NCBI RefSeq assembly: GCF_018881925.1
Contig: NZ_JACVPL010000010.1
Coordinates: 1-64,000, forward strand
Length of the DNA stretch: 64,000 bases
Source of the DNA: Polynucleobacter sp. Latsch14-2
Lineage (GTDB): Bacteria > Pseudomonadota > Gammaproteobacteria > Burkholderiales > Burkholderiaceae
Direction: 5' to 3'
Shown here one piece after another: positions 7,908-17,647 of this stretch. The position numbers and the translations under genes were made by a program. Position 1 is the stretch's first letter. Each line of letters opens with the position of its first letter. The notes below the pieces were generated by a model. The model did no database searches and was not told the origin of the DNA. It was given only the letters and a program-made list of their open reading frames with translations.

Positions 7908-8693
7908 ATGGATTTAGGTATTAAGGGCAAAGTGGCATTGGTGTTGGCATCTAGTCGTGGCTTAGGTCAAGCAATGGCTGTTTCCTTGGCGCGCGAAGGT
8001 GTCAAGGTTGCTGTTACTGGCCGCAACCCCGAGGGCTTAAAGAAATCCGTCGAGATGATTGAGGCCGTGGGCGGCAAAGCCTTGGCGCTATCTTGGGACT
8101 TATCCGATTTATCCGTGATTGATAGCCTCGTATCTCAGGTTGAAAAAGAGCTCGGGCCCATTGATATCCTGATTAACAATACTGGTGGACCTCCGCCAAC
8201 TCCAGCTGCTGGTCAAGACCCTGCGCTTTGGCAAAAAAGTTTTAACGATATGGTGCTTTCCCTGATCAGCATTACTGATCGCGTGTTGCCGGGTATGCGC
8301 CAGAGAAAGTGGGGTCGTATTGTGACCAGCACCACCTCTGGAGCCATTGCCCCAATTAAGAACTTGGCGATCTCAAATACTTTGCGTGCTGCTTTATTGG
8401 CTTGGTCTAAAACCTTGGCTACTGAAGTGGCTGCTGAAGGCGTTACTGTTAATGTGATCATGCCAGGTCGCGTTGCTACTGATCGTCTACGTCAGCTAGA
8501 CGAAGCGAGAGCGGGGCGTGAAAACACTAGCTACGAAGCGGTAGTTCAGGCGAGCTTGCGACAAATTCCTATGGCTCGTTATGGTGACCCTAAAGAGTAC
8601 GGCGATACTGCGGCATTTCTATGTAGTCAAAATGCCTCATTTATTACTGGTACCGTCACTAGAGTAGATGGCGGCCAGGTTCAGGCGGTTTGA
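7908..8693 (+). CDS. Atypical short-chain dehydrogenase/reductase family protein
   Basis: A 261-residue Rossmann-fold protein of the SDR superfamily. The cofactor loop is ASSRGLGQAMA near residues 14-24 and the NNTGG motif lies near 90. The usual catalytic Ser region is TSTTSG, but the normal YxxxK is replaced by a SNTLRAALLAWSK stretch. Such SN..R variants form a recognised SDR subgroup whose chemistry is not well defined. I chose ATG 7908 because GTGGGG stands directly upstream; TTG 7884 is in frame but poorly supported. The stop overlaps the next start. Confidence 0.85.
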   Translation: MDLGIKGKVALVLASSRGLGQAMAVSLAREGVKVAVTGRNPEGLKKSVEMIEAVGGKALALSWDLSDLSVIDSLVSQVEKELGPIDILINNTGGPPPTPAAGQDPALWQKSFNDMVLSLISITDRVLPGMRQRKWGRIVTSTTSGAIAPIKNLAISNTLRAALLAWSKTLATEVAAEGVTVNVIMPGRVATDRLRQLDEARAGRENTSYEAVVQASLRQIPMARYGDPKEYGDTAAFLCSQNASFITGTVTRVDGGQVQAV

Positions 8694-11191
8694 TAGGAAC
8701 ACTCTCTAACCTCTTGCGAGGTTTGCGGCGGGATTTTAGATCCAGTGAGTTGGTCTGGCTGTTTGTCGCGCTCACACTATCGGTTGCTGCTCTATCCAGC
8801 GTGAGCTTTTTGGCTGATCGGATGCAGCGGGCATTTCAGTTTGATGCCCGCCAGCTATTAGCAGCTGATTTACTGATTGCTGGCGATCGGCCCATACCAG
8901 AGCACTTCCTTGAAGAGGCGCGTGCGCGTAAACTCCAGACTGCTCAAACTGCGGTATTTCCAAGTATGGCTACTGTGGGCTCACAAAGTAAGTTGAGCTC
9001 ATTAAAGGCTGTAAGTTCAGATTATCCGCTACGTGGCCAGTTGCAAATTGACTCAGAAAAACTAGTCGCTCCCATCAATAAACAGGGTGCTAAAGGCCCA
9101 AGCAAGGGAATGGTTTGGGTTGATCCTGCCATGCTCAATAGTTTGCATGCCAAGCTGGGCGATCAAATCATCTTGGGTGATCAGCGATTCACCATTCAAG
9201 CTGCATTACTGCGCGAACTAGATCGCGGCGCTGGGTTTATGAACTTCGCGCCTCGAGTGATGATGTCCCTGGATGATCTTCCTGCTACTGGGTTAATTGG
9301 CTTTGGCAGTCGCGTGACCTATCGCTTGTTATTAGCAGGATCTGATAAGGACATTGCAAGCTATCAACATTGGGTCGAAGGCTATATTGAGTCGGAGAAA
9401 CTGCGAGGCTTGCGCATAGAGACTTTGGAGAATGCGCAGCCTGTGATGCGTAAAACCTTGGATAGGGCAGAGCGCTTCCTATCGTTGATTGCTTTATTAA
9501 CGGCAATGGTTGCCGCTGTTGCGATTGCCTTATCTGCGCGCCGCTATGTCATTAAGCAAGCTGATGTCTGCGCAGTACTTAAATGCTTTGGTGCTAGTCA
9601 AAAAAGCATCTTAATGCGCCAAGTAAAAACATTGTTGACGCTGGCTATTGCGTCCGTCCTCCTCGGTTCCCTGATCGGCTACTGTATTCAGCAGGTCTTA
9701 TTGGGTTTACTGGGCACCCTGATTTTGGCAAGCCTACCTTCTATTTCACTATGGCCTGTTTTATGGAGCGCCTGTTTTGCTTGGTTTCTGTTGATTGGTT
9801 TCGCGGGTCCGCCTTTATTTAGCTTGATCAAAGTAAGTCCGATTCGCTTAATTCGGAAAGAGTTTGAGGGCTTGTCCGTTGCGGCGTTTTGGGTAGCCGT
9901 CTTTGGTATAGCTAGTTGCGCAACTTTGATTGCGATTGCTGCTAGAGATTGGAAATTGGCTGCTTGGGTTGGTTTCAGTTTTGGAGCGGCGGTAGCAATC
10001 TTTGCCGTTTTAGCTTGGGGGGTTCTGAAGCTGTTAAGGCGCATTCGACCAAAGAGTTTTGCACTCCGCTTTGTCTTAACGATGCAAGCACGCCGCTCTG
10101 GCTTTGCCGTTATGCAAATTACGGCACTGGGTATTGCTCTGATGGCGCTTTTGATGATCCTGTTATTGCGTCAAGACTTATTAAGCACTTGGCGCAGTAA
10201 TATCCCGGCTGATGCTCCGAATCGATTCATGATCAATGTGCAAGAAAATCAAAAGGAGGGCATAGCTCAAATTTTGCTAGCCACTGGCCTAGCTCATCCC
10301 GATTTCTACCCAATGGTTCGAGGGCGTTTAATTGAAATTAATGGTCGCAACATTACACCCGGCGATTATGTTGAAGATAGCGCTCGTCGCTTAGTTGATC
10401 GAGAGTTCAACTTATCCTACACACGTGAATTACCCCCTGGCAATCGCATAACAGATGGCCGATGGATTGACAGCGCTATGCCACAAATCTCACTTGAGCA
10501 AGGTATCGCTAAGACACTGAAACTCAAGCTAGGCGACCAACTTAGCTTTGAGGTTGCCGGCGAAAAAGTGACTGCACCCATTACCTCATTACGTAAGCTT
10601 GATTGGGGATCAATGCGCGTTAACTTTTTCGTGATCATGCCGCCTGATTTGCTGAAAGATATGCCGCAATCGTGGATCACTTCTTATTACCAGCGACCCG
10701 ATATTCAAAGTCTAGATTTTGCTTTAACCCAAGCCTATCCAAATCTCACAGTGGTTGATGTGGCGATTTCATTGGCGCAAATACAAGAAATTCTGGATCG
10801 CTTGTCGATGGCCTTGGGCATCCTTTTTGCCTTTACGATTGCGGCAGCAGCTCTGGTTTTAATGGCGGCCATTGCGGCAACCCAAGATGAGCGTTTCAGA
10901 AGTGCTGCGCTTTTGAAAGCAGTTGGTGTGACGCAAAAAGTATTAGGAAGTATTGCGGCAGTGGAGTTAATGATCATTGGTTTGCTTGCTGGAATTCTAG
11001 GCGGTCTTGCTGCTGGCATAGCTACCTGGGCTTTGGGACACTTTGTTTTGGAGATTGAATTCAATGCCTTTACACAAGCGCTTGGTATGGGCATCGGCTT
11101 TGGGGTTTTAACCTGTGGTTTGGCTGGATTTCGGTTTTGCCAAAAAATACAAAAAGCCAGTGCAATCGAATGCTTAAGAGAAAGCATTTAA
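8690..11191 (+). CDS. FtsX-like ABC permease, YbbP type
   Basis: An 833-residue membrane protein with the YbbP architecture. An N-terminal helix is followed by a large periplasmic region, an FtsX core with several helices, a middle membrane block, a second periplasmic domain (about 500-700) and a second FtsX core at the C-terminus. It starts at TTG 8690, overlapping the SDR stop by four bases; no other start nearby fits. YbbP permeases normally work with a YbbA ATPase, and none is encoded in this window, so the partner must be elsewhere. Known relatives are linked to export or handling of hydrophobic molecules; the substrate here is unknown. Confidence 0.85.
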   Translation: MIGTLSNLLRGLRRDFRSSELVWLFVALTLSVAALSSVSFLADRMQRAFQFDARQLLAADLLIAGDRPIPEHFLEEARARKLQTAQTAVFPSMATVGSQSKLSSLKAVSSDYPLRGQLQIDSEKLVAPINKQGAKGPSKGMVWVDPAMLNSLHAKLGDQIILGDQRFTIQAALLRELDRGAGFMNFAPRVMMSLDDLPATGLIGFGSRVTYRLLLAGSDKDIASYQHWVEGYIESEKLRGLRIETLENAQPVMRKTLDRAERFLSLIALLTAMVAAVAIALSARRYVIKQADVCAVLKCFGASQKSILMRQVKTLLTLAIASVLLGSLIGYCIQQVLLGLLGTLILASLPSISLWPVLWSACFAWFLLIGFAGPPLFSLIKVSPIRLIRKEFEGLSVAAFWVAVFGIASCATLIAIAARDWKLAAWVGFSFGAAVAIFAVLAWGVLKLLRRIRPKSFALRFVLTMQARRSGFAVMQITALGIALMALLMILLLRQDLLSTWRSNIPADAPNRFMINVQENQKEGIAQILLATGLAHPDFYPMVRGRLIEINGRNITPGDYVEDSARRLVDREFNLSYTRELPPGNRITDGRWIDSAMPQISLEQGIAKTLKLKLGDQLSFEVAGEKVTAPITSLRKLDWGSMRVNFFVIMPPDLLKDMPQSWITSYYQRPDIQSLDFALTQAYPNLTVVDVAISLAQIQEILDRLSMALGILFAFTIAAAALVLMAAIAATQDERFRSAALLKAVGVTQKVLGSIAAVELMIIGLLAGILGGLAAGIATWALGHFVLEIEFNAFTQALGMGIGFGVLTCGLAGFRFCQKIQKASAIECLRESI

Positions 11192-11201
11192 ATGCAAGCG
11201 C

Positions 11202-11738
11202 TTAAGAGAGTCTTACAGCGGACTTAGGCAGTTCAATTAATTTTGTACCAGCAAAGCGGTCTGGCAGACTTTGGCGTGCAAGCGGGTTAGCGCGATCTAG
11301 ATAGATGCTCAGTGGCCAAATGAATAAAGCCACAGTAAAGAGCATTTCAATAATTTGCCATTTTTGCAGCTGCAAAACAGCCTGTAAAAATATGCAAGGA
11401 AAAATCCAGAGCGATCCATAGACATAGCGCCAAAAGGCTTGTCGTCTATCCAGGGCGTTGCCATTTTGATTAATGATGCGCACACGCCAAGTTTGCATGG
11501 CGAGTGTTTGCCCTGATTTGGTCCAATACCAAACAAAATATGCGCCTAGAACCGCATACAGATAGAGAAAAGTGAGCCAGCTTGGCAGCGAAATACCTAA
11601 CAAAATTCCTAGCGCCAGATTGGGTACCAGGAAGGTTAGGGCGATCACGCCTAGTAATACAAGTTGTTCGTAGAGAGTGCATGAAACCCGCCGCCAAAAT
11701 TGGGGCGCAGGCAAAACGTTTAACTCAGCAGGCGTCAT
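11202..11738 (-). CDS. RDD-family membrane protein
   Basis: A 178-residue integral membrane protein of the RDD family. The eponymous part is RRVSCTLYEQLVLLG, with the usual Asp replaced by Glu or missing. Membrane spans lie near residues 28-50, 52-72 and 120-150, with QTLAMQTWRVRIINQNG between them, typical of the family. It is the last gene of the operon headed by the sigma factor, five bases after the DUF3106 gene. It converges on the FtsX-like gene with only 10 bases between the stops. The function is unknown. Confidence 0.85.
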   Translation of the reverse strand: MTPAELNVLPAPQFWRRVSCTLYEQLVLLGVIALTFLVPNLALGILLGISLPSWLTFLYLYAVLGAYFVWYWTKSGQTLAMQTWRVRIINQNGNALDRRQAFWRYVYGSLWIFPCIFLQAVLQLQKWQIIEMLFTVALFIWPLSIYLDRANPLARQSLPDRFAGTKLIELPKSAVRLS

Positions 11739-11743
11739 AAGCC

Positions 11744-12370
11744 TTATTGATTGCTTGTCGCGCTAGCACCAGCATTGCCTTCGGCAGCGCTTTCTGGGGT
11801 GCTTGGTACTAAGATAGTGGGCTTTTGTGTCAAGGGATGCTGTTGAAGAGTGGGGGAGCTTACTGCCGTTGGTTTCTTCTTGTTTTCTTCCGCCTTGGCT
11901 AGCTTCTTTTTTTCTTCATCACTCAGTTTTTGATATGCGCTCCAAGCTTCTGCTTTTTTCTCAGCAGGAAATTTCAGGCTAGCAAGATAGTTTTCACGTG
12001 CAATGCGCCGATCTCGTTGAGAAAGATTGGACCAGCTGGCCATTCTGGACTGAAGGCGTGCTTGATCTTGTTCGCTCATCTTGGGGTAGAGATTGGCAAT
12101 CAATATCCACTTCTTGCGGCTTTCAGGCAGCATGTAGTCCCAGTCACTCTCGAGGGGCTCCAGAATTTTTTGTTGGGTTGGTTTAAGATTTTCCCAAGTG
12201 CCATCCGATTTCTTTTCGGGTATTCCTGTTGCCTTGCTGTGCCCGCCGCTTGCAGTTGGGCTACCAGACGATGGCCCTTGTGCAATCGCTCTAGAAGTGC
12301 CCGCACTAAGAGCAAAAAAAGTTAGCGCAACCCATGTAATTGTCGCCAGCTGCTTTAGTGTGAATGACAT
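11744..12370 (-). CDS. DUF3106-type exported protein
   Basis: A 208-residue protein with an N-terminal signal or anchor helix (about residues 8-30). The central helical region is repetitive: tryptophans and Q/R-rich turns recur (WENLKPTQQKILEPLESDW, then WILIANLYPKM, then RLQSRMASWSNLSQRDR), the pattern of DUF3106. A Lys-rich stretch and a low-complexity Pro/Ser/Ala tail end the protein. It should lie in the periplasm. It sits between an RDD gene and the DUF3619 gene in the sigma-factor operon. No enzymatic motif is visible. Confidence 0.8.
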   Translation of the reverse strand: MSFTLKQLATITWVALTFFALSAGTSRAIAQGPSSGSPTASGGHSKATGIPEKKSDGTWENLKPTQQKILEPLESDWDYMLPESRKKWILIANLYPKMSEQDQARLQSRMASWSNLSQRDRRIARENYLASLKFPAEKKAEAWSAYQKLSDEEKKKLAKAEENKKKPTAVSSPTLQQHPLTQKPTILVPSTPESAAEGNAGASATSNQ

Positions 12371-12385
12371 TCGGTATTTTGGTGT

Positions 12386-12841
12386 TTATTTGCTTTGGGC
12401 TGTACTTGGGCTATCGGAATCAGAAATGCCACCATTTTTGAGGAAGCCCATGAAGCCACTATCAGCGTAGGCATCTGGCGGTACATCATCCACCAAGAGC
12501 GCAGCGTCTACTTGAGCAATATCGTCAATACGGGAGTCTTCTTGCCACTGGGCAATGCCAATCAGGCCAAAGACTAGAACAATCAGCGGTGCAACCCAGC
12601 CAACAGTATCCCAAGTGGAGCGTGAGCCAAATGACCAACTTCCGGAGGTATTCGCCAATACTGACTCCCGAACGCGAACTTTTTCTGCTTTTCTGACAGA
12701 AAGTGCTTTCATGCGGGCAGCGTGGAGGCGATCTTTAATATTGGCAGGCAGGGCTTGAGAGCCTTGGCTGAGTAGAGCAGCGCTAGCCTGACCAAATTGG
12801 TCGGCTTGGGTTGGGGTTAGTAGATCTTCGGCGCGGTTCAC
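12386..12841 (-). CDS. DUF3619-type single-span membrane protein, possible anti-sigma factor
   Basis: A 151-residue protein with about 85 cytoplasmic residues, one membrane helix (VGWVAPLIVLVFGLIGIAQW, about 83-102), and a short acidic periplasmic tail (DDIAQVDAALLVDDVPPDAYAD). It starts with GTG inside the sigma-factor stop (GTGA overlap), so it is translationally coupled to the sigma factor. Topology and position are those of a membrane anti-sigma factor. No HxxxCxxC zinc motif is present, so the role is inferred from context. Confidence 0.8.
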   Translation of the reverse strand: MNRAEDLLTPTQADQFGQASAALLSQGSQALPANIKDRLHAARMKALSVRKAEKVRVRESVLANTSGSWSFGSRSTWDTVGWVAPLIVLVFGLIGIAQWQEDSRIDDIAQVDAALLVDDVPPDAYADSGFMGFLKNGGISDSDSPSTAQSK

Positions 12842-13407
12842 AGGGTAATTCCTTTTAATTTCAATGCTTTAGCTAAGGCTTGGGTTGCTCTAGAACAGTG
12901 TGTTTTAACACTGCCCTCACTGCAACTCATCGCTTTGGCGGTATCGGTAATGCTGAGCTCATCCCAATAACGCATTAGGAAGGCTTCTCGTTGACGAGCA
13001 GGTAATTTTGATATTTCTGACTCTAATGCTTGTAGAAGTTGGCTTCTCTCTAGTTTATGCGCCCCATCTTGATGAATTTCACTGTCATCGGGGGCTGAAA
13101 GTGATTCTAAGGGGTCAAAATCATCATTTTCCTCTGATTTTTTGCCCATATTGGAAAAAAGCGTGACCCAAGTATTTCTGACTTTTTGACGTCTAAACCA
13201 GTCATGAACACGGTTTTGCAAGATTCTTGTGAAAACAAGGGGTAATTCAGCGGCAGGCCGGTCGCCATACTTCTCCGCTAACTTGATCATGGCGTCCTGG
13301 ACAATATCCAAAGCGGCATCGTCATCTCTCACGGCATAGACAGCTTGCTTAAAAGCACGCTGTTCTACGCTGCTGAGAAAGTCGGATAGTTCTTGGGCTG
13401 ACGCCAT
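12838..13407 (-). CDS. ECF-type RNA polymerase sigma factor
   Basis: A 189-residue sigma-70-family protein with two domains. Region 2 covers about residues 15-90, with DDAALDIVQDAMIKLAEKYG as the core-binding part. An acidic linker follows (EENDDFDPLESLSAPDDSE). Region 4 lies at about 130-185: KLPARQREAFLMRYWDEL, then the helix-turn-helix TDTAKAMSCSEGSVKTHCSRA. It is the first gene of a four-gene reverse operon (sigma, DUF3619, DUF3106, RDD). The regulon is unknown; many ECF factors autoregulate, but no matching promoter pair could be defined by eye. Confidence 0.92.
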   Translation of the reverse strand: MASAQELSDFLSSVEQRAFKQAVYAVRDDDAALDIVQDAMIKLAEKYGDRPAAELPLVFTRILQNRVHDWFRRQKVRNTWVTLFSNMGKKSEENDDFDPLESLSAPDDSEIHQDGAHKLERSQLLQALESEISKLPARQREAFLMRYWDELSITDTAKAMSCSEGSVKTHCSRATQALAKALKLKGITL

Positions 13408-13600
13408 GCAGAAGATTAGACCTGAATCTGTGAGTGTTGGGCTATTTTAGGGGATTGCTATAGAATATAGGGCTTACTACCTAGAATCTCATTCAAGAAG
13501 TGGTTTTTTCCGGTAGCAGCGCCGTTCGAACTCGGGCCATAAGCCAGAGATAGAACAGACCAAACAATTTTTTGCCGAAAATTGCAAAGGACGAAAGAAA

Positions 13601-15385
13601 ATGAATACAAGCAGCGCCGAATTTTTAGCTACCAAAGCTAACAAAGACACAGCAAACTCAACTACAGCAGCAGCACCAGAAATGATTGGTGCAGAAATGC
13701 TCGTACGTGCATTGCATGCTGAGGGGGTTGAATTCGTTTGGGGTTACCCTGGCGGGTCTGTGCTTTTTATCTACGACGAAATTTTTAAACAGAACAAGTT
13801 CGAACATATTTTAGTTCGCCATGAGCAGGCAGCAGTGCATGCAGCAGATGGTTATGCGCGTGCAACCGGTAAGGTTGGCGTTGCTCTAGTGACCTCTGGC
13901 CCCGGCGTAACCAACGCAGTGACTGGGATTGCTACCGCATACACTGATTCGATCCCAATGGTGATCATCAGCGGTAACGTGCCAACTTACGCAATTGGTG
14001 AAGATGCATTCCAAGAGGCTGATACCGTTGGCATTACTCGCCCAGTTGTAAAACATAACTTCCTAGTGAAGGATGTGAAAGACTTGCCTTTGGTATTGAA
14101 GAAGGCTTTTCACATTGCACAGACAGGACGTCCTGGACCTGTATTAATTGATATTCCTAAAGATGTTTCGGCAGCTAAGGCGCCATTCGTCTACCCAGAA
14201 ACTTTGGAGATGCGCTCCTATAACCCAGTCGTGAAGGGGCATAGCGGACAGATTCGTAAAGCAGTTTCTTTGTTGCAGGAAGCTGAGCGCCCATACATCT
14301 ACACTGGTGGTGGCGTAATCTTGGCTGACGCGGCTCCAGAGTTAAAAGAGTTTGCTACTTTGTTGGGTTATCCAGTTACGAATACCCTGATGGGTTTGGG
14401 TGGCTTTCCAGGCACTAGCCCACAGTTCTTGGGTATGCTCGGAATGCACGGCACTTACGAAGCCAACATGGCAATGCAACACAGCGATGTATTGATTGCC
14501 ATTGGTGCGCGCTTTGATGACCGCGTGATTGGCAACACTGCCCACTTTGCAAGCCATCCACGCAAAATCATTCATATTGACATTGATCCATCGGTGATTT
14601 CTAAGCGGGTGAAGGTCGATGTTCCAATTGTTGGCAACCTTAAAGAAGTTTTGCAAGAAATGACTGCGCAGCTGAAAGCCGCTGGTCCACGCAAGAATGA
14701 GGCTAAGATTGCTGCATGGTGGGAGCAAATCAACGAGTGGCGTAAAAAAGATTGTCTTAAGTATGATGAGGCATCGCAAATCGTTAAACCTCAGTATGTG
14801 GTTCAGAAGTTGTTTGAGCTTACTGGTGGTGATGCGATCATTACTTCAGATGTGGGTCAGCATCAAATGTGGGCTGCACAGTTTTATAAATTTGATAAGC
14901 CACGTCGCTGGATTAACTCTGGTGGTTTAGGTACCATGGGTGTTGGCTTGCCATACGCAATGGGAATCAAAAAAGCGTTTCCTGAGCAGGATGTTTTTGC
15001 GATTACAGGTGAAGGTTCAATCCAGATGTGCATTCAGGAACTATCTACTTGCAAGCAATACAACACACCAGTGAAGATTGTGTCTCTGAATAACCGCTAC
15101 CTAGGTATGGTTCGTCAGTGGCAGGAGCTTACTTATAACAAGCGTTATTCCAGTTCATACATGGATTCATTGCCGGACTTCGTTAAGTTAGCCGAGGCCT
15201 ATGGTCACGTCGGCATGCGTATTGAGAAGAAGTCAGATGTTGAAGACGCCCTTAAAGAGGCAATACGCTTAAAAGATCGTACCGTCTTTATGGATTTCCA
15301 AACCGATCCAGAAGAAAACGTTTGGCCTATGGTTCAAGCGGGCAAAGGTATTACTGAAATGCTTTTGGGTAGCGAGGATCTCTAA
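13601..15385 (+). CDS. ilvB: Acetolactate synthase large subunit
   Basis: The 594-residue catalytic subunit of acetohydroxyacid synthase, the first common step of valine, leucine and isoleucine synthesis. It uses thiamine diphosphate and FAD. Seen: the catalytic-Glu region HEQAAVHAADGYAR, the FAD-domain region, and the thiamine-binding motif GEGSIQMCIQELS ending in SLNN, with Glu replacing the common Asp. A ~25-residue extra N-terminus, Ala/Thr-rich, precedes the usual domain start (EMIGAEMLVRALHAEGVEFVWGYPGG). GGACGAAAG before the ATG supports the start. The 193-base gap to the divergent sigma gene must hold its promoter. Its stop overlaps ilvH by one base. Confidence 0.97.
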   Translation: MNTSSAEFLATKANKDTANSTTAAAPEMIGAEMLVRALHAEGVEFVWGYPGGSVLFIYDEIFKQNKFEHILVRHEQAAVHAADGYARATGKVGVALVTSGPGVTNAVTGIATAYTDSIPMVIISGNVPTYAIGEDAFQEADTVGITRPVVKHNFLVKDVKDLPLVLKKAFHIAQTGRPGPVLIDIPKDVSAAKAPFVYPETLEMRSYNPVVKGHSGQIRKAVSLLQEAERPYIYTGGGVILADAAPELKEFATLLGYPVTNTLMGLGGFPGTSPQFLGMLGMHGTYEANMAMQHSDVLIAIGARFDDRVIGNTAHFASHPRKIIHIDIDPSVISKRVKVDVPIVGNLKEVLQEMTAQLKAAGPRKNEAKIAAWWEQINEWRKKDCLKYDEASQIVKPQYVVQKLFELTGGDAIITSDVGQHQMWAAQFYKFDKPRRWINSGGLGTMGVGLPYAMGIKKAFPEQDVFAITGEGSIQMCIQELSTCKQYNTPVKIVSLNNRYLGMVRQWQELTYNKRYSSSYMDSLPDFVKLAEAYGHVGMRIEKKSDVEDALKEAIRLKDRTVFMDFQTDPEENVWPMVQAGKGITEMLLGSEDL

Positions 15386-15876
15386 TGCGACATATTATTT
15401 CCGTACTCATTGAGAACGAGCCGGGTGCACTGTCACGCGTTGTGGGTCTATTTTCTGCTCGCGGTTACAACATTGAGGCTTTAAGCGTTGCGCCAACTGA
15501 AGATCCATCACTCTCACGCATGACGATTGTCACGATTGGCTCCGATGACGTTATCGAGCAAATCACCAAGCACTTAAATCGCTTAGTTGAAGTCGTTAAG
15601 GTGTTTGACTTGAGTGAGGGTCCGCACATTGAGCGTGAGCTCATGTTGATCAAGGTGCGTGCTGTTGGCAAAGAGCGCGAAGAACTCAAGCGCACAACTG
15701 ATATCTTCCGCGGTCGCATCATTGATGTGACTGATAAGAGTTACACCATCGAATTAACTGGTGATGGTGCCAAATTGGATGCCTTTATCGATTCGATTGA
15801 TCGTGCCTCTATTTTAGAAACTGTCCGTTCGGGTGGCTCTGGAATTGGGCGCGGTGAGCGCATCCTGAAGGTTTAA
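15385..15876 (+). CDS. ilvH: Acetolactate synthase small (regulatory) subunit
   Basis: A 163-residue regulatory subunit that activates IlvB and confers feedback inhibition by valine. An N-terminal ACT domain (MRHIISVLIENEPGALSRVVGLFSARGYNIEAL) begins at residue 1. The C-terminal ACT-like domain contains RELMLIKV, then DITDKSYTIELTG-like residues. Length is standard for the family. Start and stop of the pair overlap as TAATG, so the two subunits are coupled in translation. Confidence 0.96.
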   Translation: MRHIISVLIENEPGALSRVVGLFSARGYNIEALSVAPTEDPSLSRMTIVTIGSDDVIEQITKHLNRLVEVVKVFDLSEGPHIERELMLIKVRAVGKEREELKRTTDIFRGRIIDVTDKSYTIELTGDGAKLDAFIDSIDRASILETVRSGGSGIGRGERILKV

Positions 15877-15906
15877 TTTTTTTTAACTGATTTATTGCTG
15901 TACTAA

Positions 15907-16950
<1,044 letters not shown>

Positions 16951-16983
16951 TCAGCAGTTCAATTTAAAAGGCTCAGAACAAAG

Positions 16984-17631
16984 ATGATGTATCCGCACCC
17001 CATTATTGCGAAAGAAGGTTGGCCGTATTTAGCGCTGGTGGGAGTTGTGACTTTGCTAGTTCACTACATCGGTGGGATAGTCTGGTCATGGCCTCTGTGG
17101 ATTATTTTTTTCTTTGTTCTGCAGTTCTTCCGTGACCCGCAGCGTATTCCTGCCTTAGGTCGTGATTTGGTTTTATCACCTGCCGATGGTCGTATTGTGG
17201 TGGTGGAAAAGGCAAATGATCCATACGCAGGTCGTGAAGCGCTCAAGATCAGTGTGTTCATGAATGTATTTAATGTCCACTCTAATCGCAGTGCAGTGCA
17301 CGGCTTAGTCAAGGAGATTCAGTATTTCCCCGGTAAGTTTGTAAATGCGGACTTGGATAAAGCTTCAACTGAGAACGAGCGAAATGCCTTAGTAATAGAC
17401 GCTAATGGTCAGACGGTTACTTTGGTTCAGGTTGCAGGTTTAATTGCCCGCCGTATTCTTTGTTATACCCATGTTGGCGATCGCCTTAAAGCAGGCGAGC
17501 GCTATGGTTTCATTCGTTTTGGCTCAAGGGTGGATGTATATTTACCCTTAAGTGCTGAACCATTGGTAAGTGTTGGTGACAAGGTGTTTGCTACAAACAC
17601 CGCATTGGCCCGCTTGCCGGGTCTTGATTAA
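16984..17631 (+). CDS. psd: Phosphatidylserine decarboxylase, short form
   Basis: A 215-residue inner-membrane enzyme converting phosphatidylserine to phosphatidylethanolamine. It belongs to the short Psd class. Two hydrophobic spans near residues 10-45 anchor it. [11 protein letters not shown] and [16 protein letters not shown] carry the catalytic residues. Self-cleavage at Gly180-Ser181 ([14 protein letters not shown]) should yield alpha and beta chains with a pyruvoyl group. It is followed after 16 bases by pssA, which supplies its substrate. Confidence 0.95.
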   Translation: MMYPHPIIAKEGWPYLALVGVVTLLVHYIGGIVWSWPLWIIFFFVLQFFRDPQRIPALGRDLVLSPADGRIVVVEKANDPYAGREALKISVFMNVFNVHSNRSAVHGLVKEIQYFPGKFVNADLDKASTENERNALVIDANGQTVTLVQVAGLIARRILCYTHVGDRLKAGERYGFIRFGSRVDVYLPLSAEPLVSVGDKVFATNTALARLPGLD

Positions 17632-17647
17632 TCGTCCTAGGATCACA

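Noticed and set aside
13408..13600. Attenuator leader before ilvB
   Set aside because: No leader ORF rich in Leu, Val or Ile codons and no terminator hairpin was found in this gap, unlike the leuA leader.
17570..17647. Longer N-terminus for pssA
   Set aside because: This part overlaps the psd coding end in another frame and encodes residues unlike the enzyme family.
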